NCBI GenBank assembly: GCA_028571685.1 | Contig: CM053142.1 | Location: forward strand, 70,767,296 to 70,831,295 | DNA length: 64,000 nucleotides | From: Heterohyrax brucei | Lineage: Eukaryota; Chordata; Mammalia; Hyracoidea; Procaviidae | Direction: 5' to 3' | Shown here: positions 60,801 to 64,000 of the stretch, in pieces | Numbering within the stretch: the first letter of the stretch is position 1 | Layout of the letters: the number at the start of each line of letters is the position of its first letter | The notes under the pieces: generated by a model | What the model was told of the DNA's origin: nothing | The model's database searches: none | What the model saw: the letters and a program-made list of their open reading frames with translations, nothing else | Position numbers and translations under genes: made by a program

Positions 60801-62832
60801 TCATAAAGTCTGGCAGTCTGAACCCACCGAGAAGGAACTTGGAAGAAAAGCATGGCAACCTGCTCTGAAAGGCCACAATCTTGAGAACACTATGACTACA
60901 GTTCTACTTTGAAACACACGGAGTGATTGTGAGTCAGAATCGACTCAGTGGCAACTGTACATTTTTGTGTCTTTTTTTAATCCAGTGAGATATGTTTCTT
61001 CTTGTTCTGAGCCCCTCCTCGGCCCTTCGTGTCGCCCGAGGCTGATGGGAACTCACCGAGGAAGGGGACAGCTCTGCCTCTGGCTTCAGGATGAGTACAC
61101 TCTGATCTACTGCACGCAGAGCACAGAGTGAGTTAGGAGAAGCTGAGACTCTCAGATGAGTATGTGAGGCCGGAAGACTTCGTGTTGAGCTGAAGTTCAA
61201 ATATACCTGTAGTATTGGGAGGAAAGGTGAGAAGAACACATTTTCTTATTTAATAGTGTAGTCACCCTGTATCCTCAAAGTGCCTCACATTCAATGCACA
61301 ATGACTTTCTTTGATGTGACGGTGGTTGCATCATGTCAGTCCTGACATGTCTACCCTCTTCTTTCTGTCTAGATTTAAGAAACAAGCAAAGTACAATACT
61401 TCGCTCTGATTTGCAACTATCAGTTGGGCTATCACAGTTATTCATATTCATTACTCTTTCAAGGTGCCTGTCTTTGACCTTGGAAACCCTGGTGGTGTAG
61501 TGGGTAAGTACTGTAATGGCTAACCAAGAGTACAGCAGTTTGAATCCACTAGGTACTCCTGGGAAACTGTATGGGGCAGTTCTACTCTGTCCTATGGGAT
61601 CACTGTAAGTCGGAATCGATTCAATGGCAATAGGTTTGGTCTGGTTTGTGTTTGACCTGTAATTCATGGTATTGTGCTGATTAACTGCAGATGAAATCTA
61701 AATAGTTCCAGATGCTCTTGCAGGAGCCCTGGTGGTGTACTTACTGAAGTGCTTGGCTGCTAACCACAAAGCCAAAAGTTTGAAACCACCAGCTGCTCCA
61801 GAGGACAAAACAAGTAGTAGTCTGCTTCTATAAAGATCACAGCTTTGGAAGTCTATGTGGCAGTTCTCTTCTGTTCTATTACAACTGCCAGCAGTCGGAA
61901 TCAACTCAACAGCTGTTTTTTTTTAAAATTTTAGATGCTCTTTTTTTTTTTTTGTGGTGGCTCTTCAGTAGTCTTATGAACCTATGTATTTATTTACCAA
62001 AAACAAGGTGTTGTGAATTGGATCATGTGCTAAAAGACGATGTTGTATACGTGAGGATTTTACACCAGGAGTCAGGTAACACGGATTCTTAGGGTGACAC
62101 TGCCATTACATTGCTAAGTGTCTCTGGGGGAATTAACTTAACCCTTTTGGTCTCAGTGCCCCCATGTACAAAGTAACTGATACTGATGGTGACTTCTGGT
62201 TGCATAGTGGTTAAGAACTGTGGCTGTTAATCAAAAGGTCAGCAGTTCTATTACAACTGTTCTATTACAACTGCCAGCAGTCAGAATCAACTCAACAGCT
62301 GTTTTTTTTTTAAATTTTAGATGCTCTTTTTTTTTTTTTTTGGTGGCTCTTTAGTAGTCTTATGAACTTATGTATTTATTTACCAAAATTTCATCATCGA
62401 AGAAGAAAACAAGGTGTTGTGAATTGGATCATGTGCTAAAAGACCATGTTGTATATGTGAGGATTTTACACCAGGAGTCAGGTGTGACACCTGGAGTCAG
62501 TTAGTGTGACACTGCCATTACAGGTGCTGCTTGGAAATGCTATGGGGGCAGTTCTGCTCTATTCTGTAGGTTGCTGTAAGGTCGCTGCGATCTGTAGTTG
62601 ACTCAATGGCAATGAGTTTGTTTTTATTTTTGGTTGGTTCAGTAACCTCTAGCTTTAATGCTGAAAATTTTATGATACAAAAGATCTACCTTGTGGGCAA
62701 GACAGTTTTCAATGTCATAGGCCTCAGAATCCCCAACCACTTCTCCATGAGGTAAAATAGCATAGATGAGCAATCGAGCGACAGGAGCAATGTCTGAAGC
62801 CACAGGGAACGACAGGGAAAAATGGCCTTGCA
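30862..62832 (-). CDS. A2M: Alpha-2-macroglobulin, 3' two-thirds of gene (exons 14-36), spliced
   Basis: Secreted broad-range protease inhibitor: a protease cuts the bait region, the thioester is exposed, the protease is trapped and the complex is cleared through LRP1. Twenty-three coding exons (listed separately) total 2,885 bp including the stop and encode about 960 residues. Counting back from the C-terminus, the thioester cysteine falls at residue 972 and the C-terminal region has no net length change against human A2M (1,474 aa). Exon order and phases match human exons 14-36, including bait exons 17-18 and thioester exon 24. All introns are GT-AG with no frameshift or stop. Signal peptide, MG1-MG4 and promoter lie beyond the right edge. 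The paralogue PZP is an alternative, as some residues are PZP-like, but the C-terminal tail ending CSKDQGNA and the PEHGKKD stretch favour A2M. Confidence 0.93.
31221..31262 (-). CDS. A2M: A2M exon 35
   Basis: 42 bp, acceptor ttttcag, donor gtaagc. Encodes (D)[13 protein letters not shown], matching human DEFAIAEYNAPCSK. Size equals the human penultimate exon and supports A2M over PZP. Confidence 0.93.
31707..31809 (-). CDS. A2M: A2M exon 34 (receptor-binding domain)
   Basis: 103 bp, acceptor ttgtag, donor gtgagt. Encodes [20 protein letters not shown] then [14 protein letters not shown]. The second half is nearly invariant in the family; the first half is more diverged from human. Confidence 0.94.
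32498..32566 (-). CDS. A2M: A2M exon 33 (receptor-binding domain)
   Basis: 69 bp, 23 codons, phase 0 at both ends, acceptor tttcag, donor gtgaga. Encodes [20 protein letters not shown] then LDK, the family match being clear despite the short length. Confidence 0.94.
33217..33307 (-). CDS. A2M: A2M exon 32 (receptor-binding domain, LRP1 lysines)
   Basis: 91 bp, acceptor ccttcag, donor gtaggt. Encodes [20 protein letters not shown] then [10 protein letters not shown]. The two lysines of LKPTVK align with human 1393 and 1397 (mature 1370 and 1374), the residues known to be needed for LRP1 recognition; both are conserved. Confidence 0.94.
33400..33757 (+). mobile_element. ERVL/MaLR-like LTR, partial (A2M intron 31)
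   Basis: 'gagatataaatgaggaaagc' to 'gtggatggactaagacac'; antisense to A2M. Confidence 0.6.
34315..34777 (-). mobile_element. ERVL/MaLR-like LTR (A2M intron 31)
   Basis: 'gtgtcagtcttctggtgctg' to 'aaagcaattcatgaca', same strand as A2M. The 95-codon frame inside has no family match. Confidence 0.65.
34927..35054 (-). CDS. A2M: A2M exon 31 (receptor-binding domain begins)
   Basis: 128 bp, acceptor ccacag, donor gtaaga. Encodes [20 protein letters not shown] and [18 protein letters not shown]. The preceding intron is only 139 bp, the shortest in the window. Confidence 0.94.
35194..35412 (-). CDS. A2M: A2M exon 30 (CUB, second part)
   Basis: 219 bp, 73 codons, phase 0 at both ends, acceptor ctccag, donor gtgaga. 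Encodes [40 protein letters not shown] and CVYLQ. Human-equivalent residues 1253-1325. Confidence 0.96.
36217..36390 (+). repeat. AfroSINE (intron 29)
   Basis: 'gggaaaccgtggtggcatgg' to 'tacagcagtgcggtttgttg'. Confidence 0.88.
37025..37248 (-). CDS. A2M: A2M exon 29 (thioester domain)
   Basis: 224 bp, acceptor ccgcag, 74 full codons. Contains [18 protein letters not shown] and [17 protein letters not shown]. The donor is CAG|gtctgt, the weakest in the gene: positions +3 and +4 depart from the usual purine-A while +5 G is kept. Confidence 0.95.
37435..37910 (+). repeat. AfroSINE cluster: two copies and a fragment (intron 28)
   Basis: Copies at about 37,437-37,605 and 37,740-37,905, with a longer-subfamily fragment between ('gaggctctaaacctcagctg'), all in sense orientation. 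Confidence 0.85.
38055..38320 (+). repeat. MIR element (intron 28)
   Basis: Nearly complete: 'agctaacacttttacaggac', 'ccccattttactgatacagg', 'gctgcactatactgcctctc'. An old mammalian SINE about 160 bp from exon 28. Confidence 0.85.
38478..38658 (-). CDS. A2M: A2M exon 28 (thioester domain)
   Basis: 181 bp, acceptor ttcatag, donor gtaagc. Encodes [20 protein letters not shown], then [18 protein letters not shown], ending LDKEAVKE. Sixty full codons as in human, human-equivalent residues 1118-1177. Confidence 0.95.
38840..39120 (+). repeat. Second SINE family, sense (intron 27)
   Basis: Collinear on the opposite strand with 13,980-14,400: 'cactggaggcttgtgtgttg' then 'ggaagaaaggcctggtaatg'. Confidence 0.5.
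39407..39481 (-). CDS. A2M: A2M exon 27 (thioester domain)
   Basis: 75 bp, 25 codons, phase 0 at both ends, acceptor tttacag, donor gtatgt. Encodes [20 protein letters not shown] followed by PLPVI. Identified by residue match and splice sites. Confidence 0.93.
39745..39890 (-). repeat. AfroSINE (intron 26)
   Basis: Antisense: 'caagtcgattctgactcaca' to 'cttaaccactacaccacc'. Confidence 0.88.
40233..40389 (-). CDS. A2M: A2M exon 26 (thioester domain)
   Basis: 157 bp, acceptor ctcag, donor gtgagc. Encodes [20 protein letters not shown] and [19 protein letters not shown]; 52 full codons as in human. The last residue is Met where human has Lys. Confidence 0.95.
40580..41020 (-). repeat. Two AfroSINEs (intron 25)
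   Basis: Antisense copies at about 40,585-40,735 and 40,858-41,020, each with the tail-first 'gttgagtca' start. Confidence 0.87.
41515..41602 (-). CDS. A2M: A2M exon 25 (thioester domain)
   Basis: 88 bp, acceptor ctccag, donor gtaagg. Encodes [20 protein letters not shown] then HGRSQGNT, with a split tryptophan at the end. Human-equivalent residues 1012-1039. Unusually CpG-rich for this locus (seven CpGs) and directly followed on the + strand by a 26-bp tandem repeat that begins 13 bp from its acceptor. Confidence 0.94.
41616..41685 (+). repeat. 26-bp minisatellite abutting exon 25
   Basis: Unit gttactgaaataacgtggca + catcac, two full copies plus 18 bp of a third. Each unit contains the short palindrome gttactgaaataac. 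Begins 13 bp outside the exon 25 acceptor. Confidence 0.95.
41820..41985 (-). repeat. AfroSINE (intron 24)
   Basis: Antisense: 'actcattgctgttgagttga' to 'atagctacaccaccagggtt'. Confidence 0.88.
42110..42286 (-). CDS. A2M: A2M exon 24 (thioester exon)
   Basis: 177 bp, 58 codons between split glycines, acceptor tcctag, donor gtgagt. Carries the thioester motif in [20 protein letters not shown]: the Cys-Gly-Glu-Gln residues whose Cys and Gln side chains form the internal bond that captures proteases. The cysteine is at human-equivalent residue 972. YLNET is a conserved N-glycosylation sequon. The residue equal to human 1000 (Val/Ile polymorphic in people) is Ile, codon ATC. Confidence 0.97.
42535..42618 (-). 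CDS. A2M: A2M exon 23 (CUB)
   Basis: 84 bp, acceptor cccaag, donor gtgagt. Encodes [20 protein letters not shown] followed by RASVSVL; 27 full codons with a split glycine at each end. Family match is unambiguous. Confidence 0.95.
   Translation of the reverse strand, partial: DLRCLKHYPWWCHRMWWKNRHEHLSQF
42765..43225 (-). repeat. L1 3' UTR, antisense (intron 22)
   Basis: 'aaaaaattgtgctttaagtg' to 'gcacaactgtttttctcctg', the lineage L1 3' end, on the same strand as A2M. Confidence 0.7.
43590..44190 (-). repeat. L1 3' UTR, antisense (intron 22)
   Basis: Second copy of the same region in the same orientation: 'ttaaattgtgatttaggtaa' to 'agtcctttggactaatcttt'. Confidence 0.7.
44200..45330 (+). 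repeat. Old L1 3' region with nested AfroSINE (intron 22)
   Basis: Degenerate L1-like sequence split by an antisense AfroSINE at about 44,838-44,998. Confidence 0.5.
44838..44998 (-). repeat. AfroSINE (intron 22)
   Basis: 'cccactgccactgcattcat' to 'accactatgccactgggatt'. Confidence 0.88.
45400..45545 (-). repeat. AfroSINE (intron 22)
   Basis: 'cccactgctgttgagttgat' to 'gcacttaattactatgcaac'. Confidence 0.87.
46255..46345 (-). repeat. RTE 3' fragment (intron 22)
   Basis: 'gtccagtcctgtgctgtctt' parallels the antisense RTE at 23,760. Confidence 0.5.
46366..46525 (+). repeat. AfroSINE (intron 22)
   Basis: 'gaaaccctgtgacagagcag' to 'cgactccacagcagtggatt'. Confidence 0.88.
46910..46961 (-). CDS. 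A2M: A2M exon 22 (small exon, CUB)
   Basis: 52 bp, 17 codons plus one base, acceptor ccccaag, donor gtaaga. Encodes [17 protein letters not shown], matching human PEGLEKETTFNSLLCPS. Far too short to be found by reading-frame length; located by residue match, splice sites and phase with exons 21 and 23. Confidence 0.93.
48167..48288 (-). CDS. A2M: A2M exon 21 (MG7 to CUB)
   Basis: 122 bp, acceptor ctgcag, donor gtaagc. Encodes [20 protein letters not shown] through [17 protein letters not shown]; 40 full codons as in human. The [11 protein letters not shown] stretch matches A2M (PEHGRKDTVIK) better than PZP. Confidence 0.95.
48631..48757 (-). CDS. A2M: A2M exon 20 (MG7)
   Basis: 127 bp, acceptor ttccag, donor gtgaga, 42 codons plus one base. 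Starts [20 protein letters not shown] and contains [19 protein letters not shown]. The CICGNG form resembles human PZP slightly more than human A2M (CICANG), one of the residues that keeps the paralogue question open. Confidence 0.95.
49453..49681 (-). CDS. A2M: A2M exon 19 (MG6-MG7)
   Basis: 229 bp, acceptor ctccag, donor gtaagg. The first base completes an asparagine codon from exon 18. Contains [19 protein letters not shown] and [20 protein letters not shown], strongly conserved in A2M and PZP. Same codon count (76) as human. Confidence 0.96.
49925..50070 (-). repeat. AfroSINE (intron 18)
   Basis: Antisense, worn: 'tagttactgtggagttaact' to 'cctttgcaaccagggctcc'. Confidence 0.8.
50307..50331 (+). 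repeat. Poly-T run (intron 18)
   Basis: Uninterrupted T tract of roughly two dozen bases; on the A2M strand it is poly-A. Confidence 0.9.
50495..50627 (-). CDS. A2M: A2M exon 18 (bait region end, MG6 second half)
   Basis: 133 bp, acceptor ccacag, donor gtaagt. The first part ([20 protein letters not shown] and a few more residues) completes the bait; it then rejoins conserved family sequence at [18 protein letters not shown]. Between the conserved cysteine in exon 17 and ETVR there are 44 residues here against 39 in human A2M. The intron before this exon is about 6 kb and carries a mariner element. Confidence 0.94.
50853..52146 (-). mobile_element. Mariner DNA transposon with TA target sites (intron 17)
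   Basis: 1,294 bp flanked by TA on both sides. Left end cgaggtctgacaattaag, right end inverted cttaattgtcagacctcc. Transposase is antisense (same strand as A2M), start at 51,960: [20 protein letters not shown], then [11 protein letters not shown] later frame ends in [15 protein letters not shown], the third catalytic Asp region. Frameshifts break it, and the second catalytic motif reads HNSAPAH with Asn for Asp. Confidence 0.93.
52150..53219. other. A2M intron 17, nothing recognised
   Basis: AT-rich intronic sequence without a repeat I can name. Confidence 0.4.
53220..53385 (-). repeat. AfroSINE (intron 17)
   Basis: 'ctcattcttgttgagtcagt' to 'atcactacacaccagggttt'. Confidence 0.88.
54030..54662 (+). 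mobile_element. ERVL-like LTR (intron 17)
   Basis: 'gctaagattgtttgtcagct' to 'cgaacccagcctatgaca'. The ending and internal pattern fit an LTR of the ERVL group; class from memory of style rather than alignment. Confidence 0.5.
54663..55690. other. A2M intron 17, nothing recognised
   Basis: T-rich, featureless apart from short chance frames. Confidence 0.4.
55695..56460 (-). mobile_element. LTR-like repeat (intron 17)
   Basis: On the minus strand reads like an ERVL LTR 3' part: 'gttctgtgtggccattgcag' and 'gtgtcagaattggtaaagat'. It contains a 146-codon open frame on + (55834-56274) that I take as chance. Confidence 0.5.
56601..56709 (-). CDS. A2M: A2M exon 17 (bait region, first part)
   Basis: 109 bp, acceptor tttacag, donor gtaaaa, ending in phase 1. 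Starts [18 protein letters not shown], matching human up to the conserved cysteine (human 689). Past that cysteine lies the bait sequence [18 protein letters not shown], where similarity to human is largely lost. Arginines in VQRSRG are candidate trypsin-like cleavage points (inference). Too short to stand out as an open reading frame; found by motif and splice sites. Confidence 0.92.
57166..57330 (-). CDS. A2M: A2M exon 16 (MG6, leading to bait)
   Basis: 165 bp, 55 codons, acceptor tatag, donor gtaaat. Starts [15 protein letters not shown] and ends [12 protein letters not shown], both hallmark A2M stretches. The middle ([16 protein letters not shown]) diverges from human and the exon is one codon longer than the human equivalent as I align it. 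Confidence 0.95.
57640..58805 (+). repeat. RTE/BovB LINE, 1.1 kb 3' part (intron 16)
   Basis: Longest RTE copy here. Broken frames show the C-terminal reverse transcriptase: [36 protein letters not shown] and [16 protein letters not shown]. It ends in an aac-rich tail ('caacaacaacagcaacaaca'). Antisense to A2M. Confidence 0.85.
59235..59430 (+). repeat. AfroSINE, longer subfamily (intron 15)
   Basis: 'ggaatccctggtaacacact' to 'ttgactcaatagcagcaggt', followed by a tata-rich tail (59,431-59,475). Confidence 0.87.
59511..60058. mobile_element. Rearranged mariner, inverted halves (intron 15)
   Basis: 59,511-59,715 is an internally deleted antisense mariner: its 3' end joins straight to its 5' end near 59,675. 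From 59,716 a sense 3' half follows ('gtctgtgagggagtttttag' to the terminal repeat). The two 3' ends face each other, forming an imperfect inverted repeat of about 130-150 bp per arm. Confidence 0.8.
60145..60960 (+). repeat. Four consecutive AfroSINEs (intron 15)
   Basis: Sense copies at about 60,145-60,305, 60,322-60,520, 60,536-60,750 and 60,765-60,960, head to tail with almost no spacer. The first lacks the extra middle section; the rest are of the longer type. Confidence 0.85.
61057..61206 (-). CDS. A2M: A2M exon 15 (MG6, first half)
   Basis: 150 bp, 50 codons, phase 0 at both ends, acceptor ctacag, donor gtgagt. Contains [20 protein letters not shown], the A2M-family segment that begins MG6. 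About 100 bp past its donor begins an uninterrupted run of four AfroSINEs. Confidence 0.95.
61482..61650 (+). repeat. AfroSINE (intron 14)
   Basis: 'gaaaccctggtggtgtagtg' to 'tcaatggcaataggtttggt'. Confidence 0.9.
61722..61925 (+). repeat. AfroSINE, longer subfamily (intron 14)
   Basis: 'aggagccctggtggtgtact' to 'aactcaacagctgttttttt'. Its tail belongs to the segment duplicated at 62,244-62,522. Confidence 0.88.
62185..62625 (+). repeat. AfroSINE interrupted by a duplicated segment (intron 14)
   Basis: Left part 'tggttgcatagtggttaaga' to 'aggtcagcagttc', right part 'ggtgctgcttggaaatgcta' onward. Between them sits a second copy of 61,873-62,110. Confidence 0.85.
62690..62832 (-). CDS. A2M: A2M exon 14 (MG5)
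   Basis: 143 bp. Acceptor ttccag, donor gtagat. The first two bases complete a valine codon split with exon 13, which lies outside the window. Encodes [20 protein letters not shown] through NCLAHK, closely matching human A2M at about residues 519-566 in the fifth macroglobulin domain. First A2M exon visible from the right edge. Confidence 0.93.
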
Positions 62833-63154
62833 CTGGAACACAGAGAAAATGAAAGGATATGATCATGGGTTAGACATCTCCTCAGAGCTGAAATGAAATG
62901 AGTGTATTGCACAAAGTATTTCTGAAGGCTGGTCTGCTTCATGACAGTTCCTGTTACTAGATGCAATGGTAGTTATAGTAAACGGTAGATGTAATGCATG
63001 GACGACCACCTCTAAGAACTCTAGCTTTAGAAAAACTTTGTCAAAGCACTTTCTTACCTCGTTAGTCATATACTGATTTCTCACCCACTTTTAAGCTTTA
63101 GCTGATACAACCTCAGGGTATGGAAACATCTGCTTGGCTACCCCAGTCCAGACC

Positions 63155-63360
63155 TTACTTTGCTGTTAGTTATTGGGTCAGTTCTGACTTAGGGCAATCT
63201 CATGTTTCCAGAATAGAACTGTTCCACAGGGCTTTAAAGGCTGTGACTTTCTAGAAGCAGATTGCCCGGCCTGTCTTCTGAAGCGCCTCTGGGTGGGTTC
63301 AAACCACCAACCTCTTGGGTAGTAGTGGAATGTTTAACCATTTGTACTACCCAGGGACTC
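63155..63360 (-). repeat. AfroSINE, longer subfamily (intron 13)
   Basis: Antisense: 'gggtcagttctgacttaggg' to 'actacccagggactcc'. Confidence 0.85.
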
Positions 63361-63519
63361 CTACTAGAGAAGGGAAATAGAACTTCAAGTTGTGACACGC
63401 AATTCAGTAAGCATTTAAAAATTGTATTCATGCTTATAGCCTTTCTAAACTTCTGCGAACCAAATCTTCCATCTATCTTTTCTTCCTGAGAGAATTATCA
63501 TGCTCTCTTTGAAGTGATG

Positions 63520-63730
63520 AGGAGACCTGCGGGTACAGTGGTTAATGCCTGGCTGCTAACCAAAAGGTCTGCAGTTCATACTCACTGGTCTGCTGCAAGG
63601 AAGAAAGATGGGGCAGTCTGGTTGTGTAAAGATTTATCACCTTGGAAACCCTGTGAGATGGTTATACTCTGGCCTACAGGGTCACTATGAGTTGGAATTG
63701 ACTTAATGGCAGCAGGTTTTAGAAGTTCCT
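63520..63730 (+). repeat. AfroSINE, longer subfamily (intron 13)
   Basis: 'gagacctgcgggtacagtgg' to 'cttaatggcagcaggtttta'. Confidence 0.87.
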
Positions 63731-63734
63731 TGTT

Positions 63735-63958
63735 TTTTTTCTAAATTTTATTTATTTTGCTGTTGTTGCCAATATAGATCAAAACACACACTAATTCAAC
63801 AGCTTCCACGGCACAAACCAGCGACACTGGCCACATTCCTTGAACCACACTACCACTCTTCCTCTTCCCCTCTAAGCCCTTCCTCCACCACCAGCACTAA
63901 CTCACTACCTCCCAAGGATCCCTTCCAATCTCTCAAGTTACTCTGTCAACCTGATTCT
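63735..63958 (-). repeat. L1 3' end, antisense (intron 13)
   Basis: 'ctaaattttatttattttgc' marks the antisense tail; truncated by a SINE at the right edge. Confidence 0.5.
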
Positions 63959-63959
63959 A

Positions 63960-64000
63960 CATAAAACCAAACCAAATCCACTGCCTTTGAGTCCATTCTG
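63960..64000 (-). repeat. AfroSINE fragment at right edge
   Basis: 'aaatccactgcctttgagtc', cut by the window end. Confidence 0.8.

Larger units (their letters stand above)
62833..64000 (-). other. A2M: A2M intron 13 (partial)
   Basis: Intronic sequence upstream of exon 14. Holds AfroSINEs near 63,155-63,360, 63,520-63,730 and 63,960-64,000 and an antisense L1 3' end. Exon 13 is beyond the window. Confidence 0.8.

Noticed and set aside
61482-61560. tRNA-like A and B boxes
   Set aside because: They belong to AfroSINE heads; no cloverleaf-forming full tRNA is present here or in the other copies.
30862-62832. PZP rather than A2M
   Set aside because: Some residues ([18 protein letters not shown]) resemble human PZP, but exons 21, 35 and 36 fit A2M. 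The lineage may hold a single ancestral-type gene, so this remains a minor doubt.

Overview
This is a stretch of mammalian nuclear DNA: AT-rich, built of introns and dense interspersed repeats, with no operons or continuous long reading frames. Almost every kilobase carries a copy of one tRNA-derived SINE (consensus start near 'ccctggtggtgtagtggtt', tail near 'actcgacggcaatgggttt') that I recognise as AfroSINE. Together with BovB/RTE LINE pieces, L1 fragments and mariner copies this points to an afrotherian, most likely a paenungulate such as an elephant. The species is inference; the repeat type and the gene are read directly.

The only gene I can support is alpha-2-macroglobulin (A2M), on the minus strand from the right edge of the window down to about 30,755. 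I placed 23 consecutive coding exons, equivalent to human exons 14-36, plus stop codon, short 3' UTR and AATAAA signal. All 22 introns inside the window are GT-AG, every exon phase joins, and no frameshift or stop is present, so the gene looks functional. The first 13 exons and the promoter lie beyond position 64,000. The encoded part holds the end of MG5, MG6 with the protease bait region, MG7, CUB, the thioester domain with its CGEQ motif, and the receptor-binding domain with both known LRP1-binding lysines. The bait region is the one segment with almost no similarity to human A2M and is five residues longer.

Layout. 1-30,700 is the 3' flank of A2M: no gene recognised, filled with L1 (0.05-0.8, 3.9-7.2, 9.7-11.6, 12.2-13.0, 17.2-17.9, 19.5-21.9, 29.7-30.3 kb), several solo retroviral LTRs with readable target-site duplications, a dead mariner (15.2-16.5 kb), RTE pieces and AfroSINEs, plus a good CTCF-like motif near 12.1 kb. 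30,755-62,832 is the A2M gene body, whose introns hold a mariner with both termini and its TA target (50.85-52.15 kb), a 1.1 kb RTE copy (57.6-58.8 kb), a foldback mariner derivative (59.5-60.1 kb), four AfroSINEs in a row beside exon 15, a duplicated segment inside a SINE (62.2-62.6 kb), and a 26-bp minisatellite abutting the exon 25 acceptor. 62,833-64,000 is intron 13.

I do not see a previously undescribed system. The points that most repay checking are the divergent bait region, the minisatellite with repeated cryptic acceptors at exon 25, the nested LTR insertions, the foldback repeats and the CTCF-like site.
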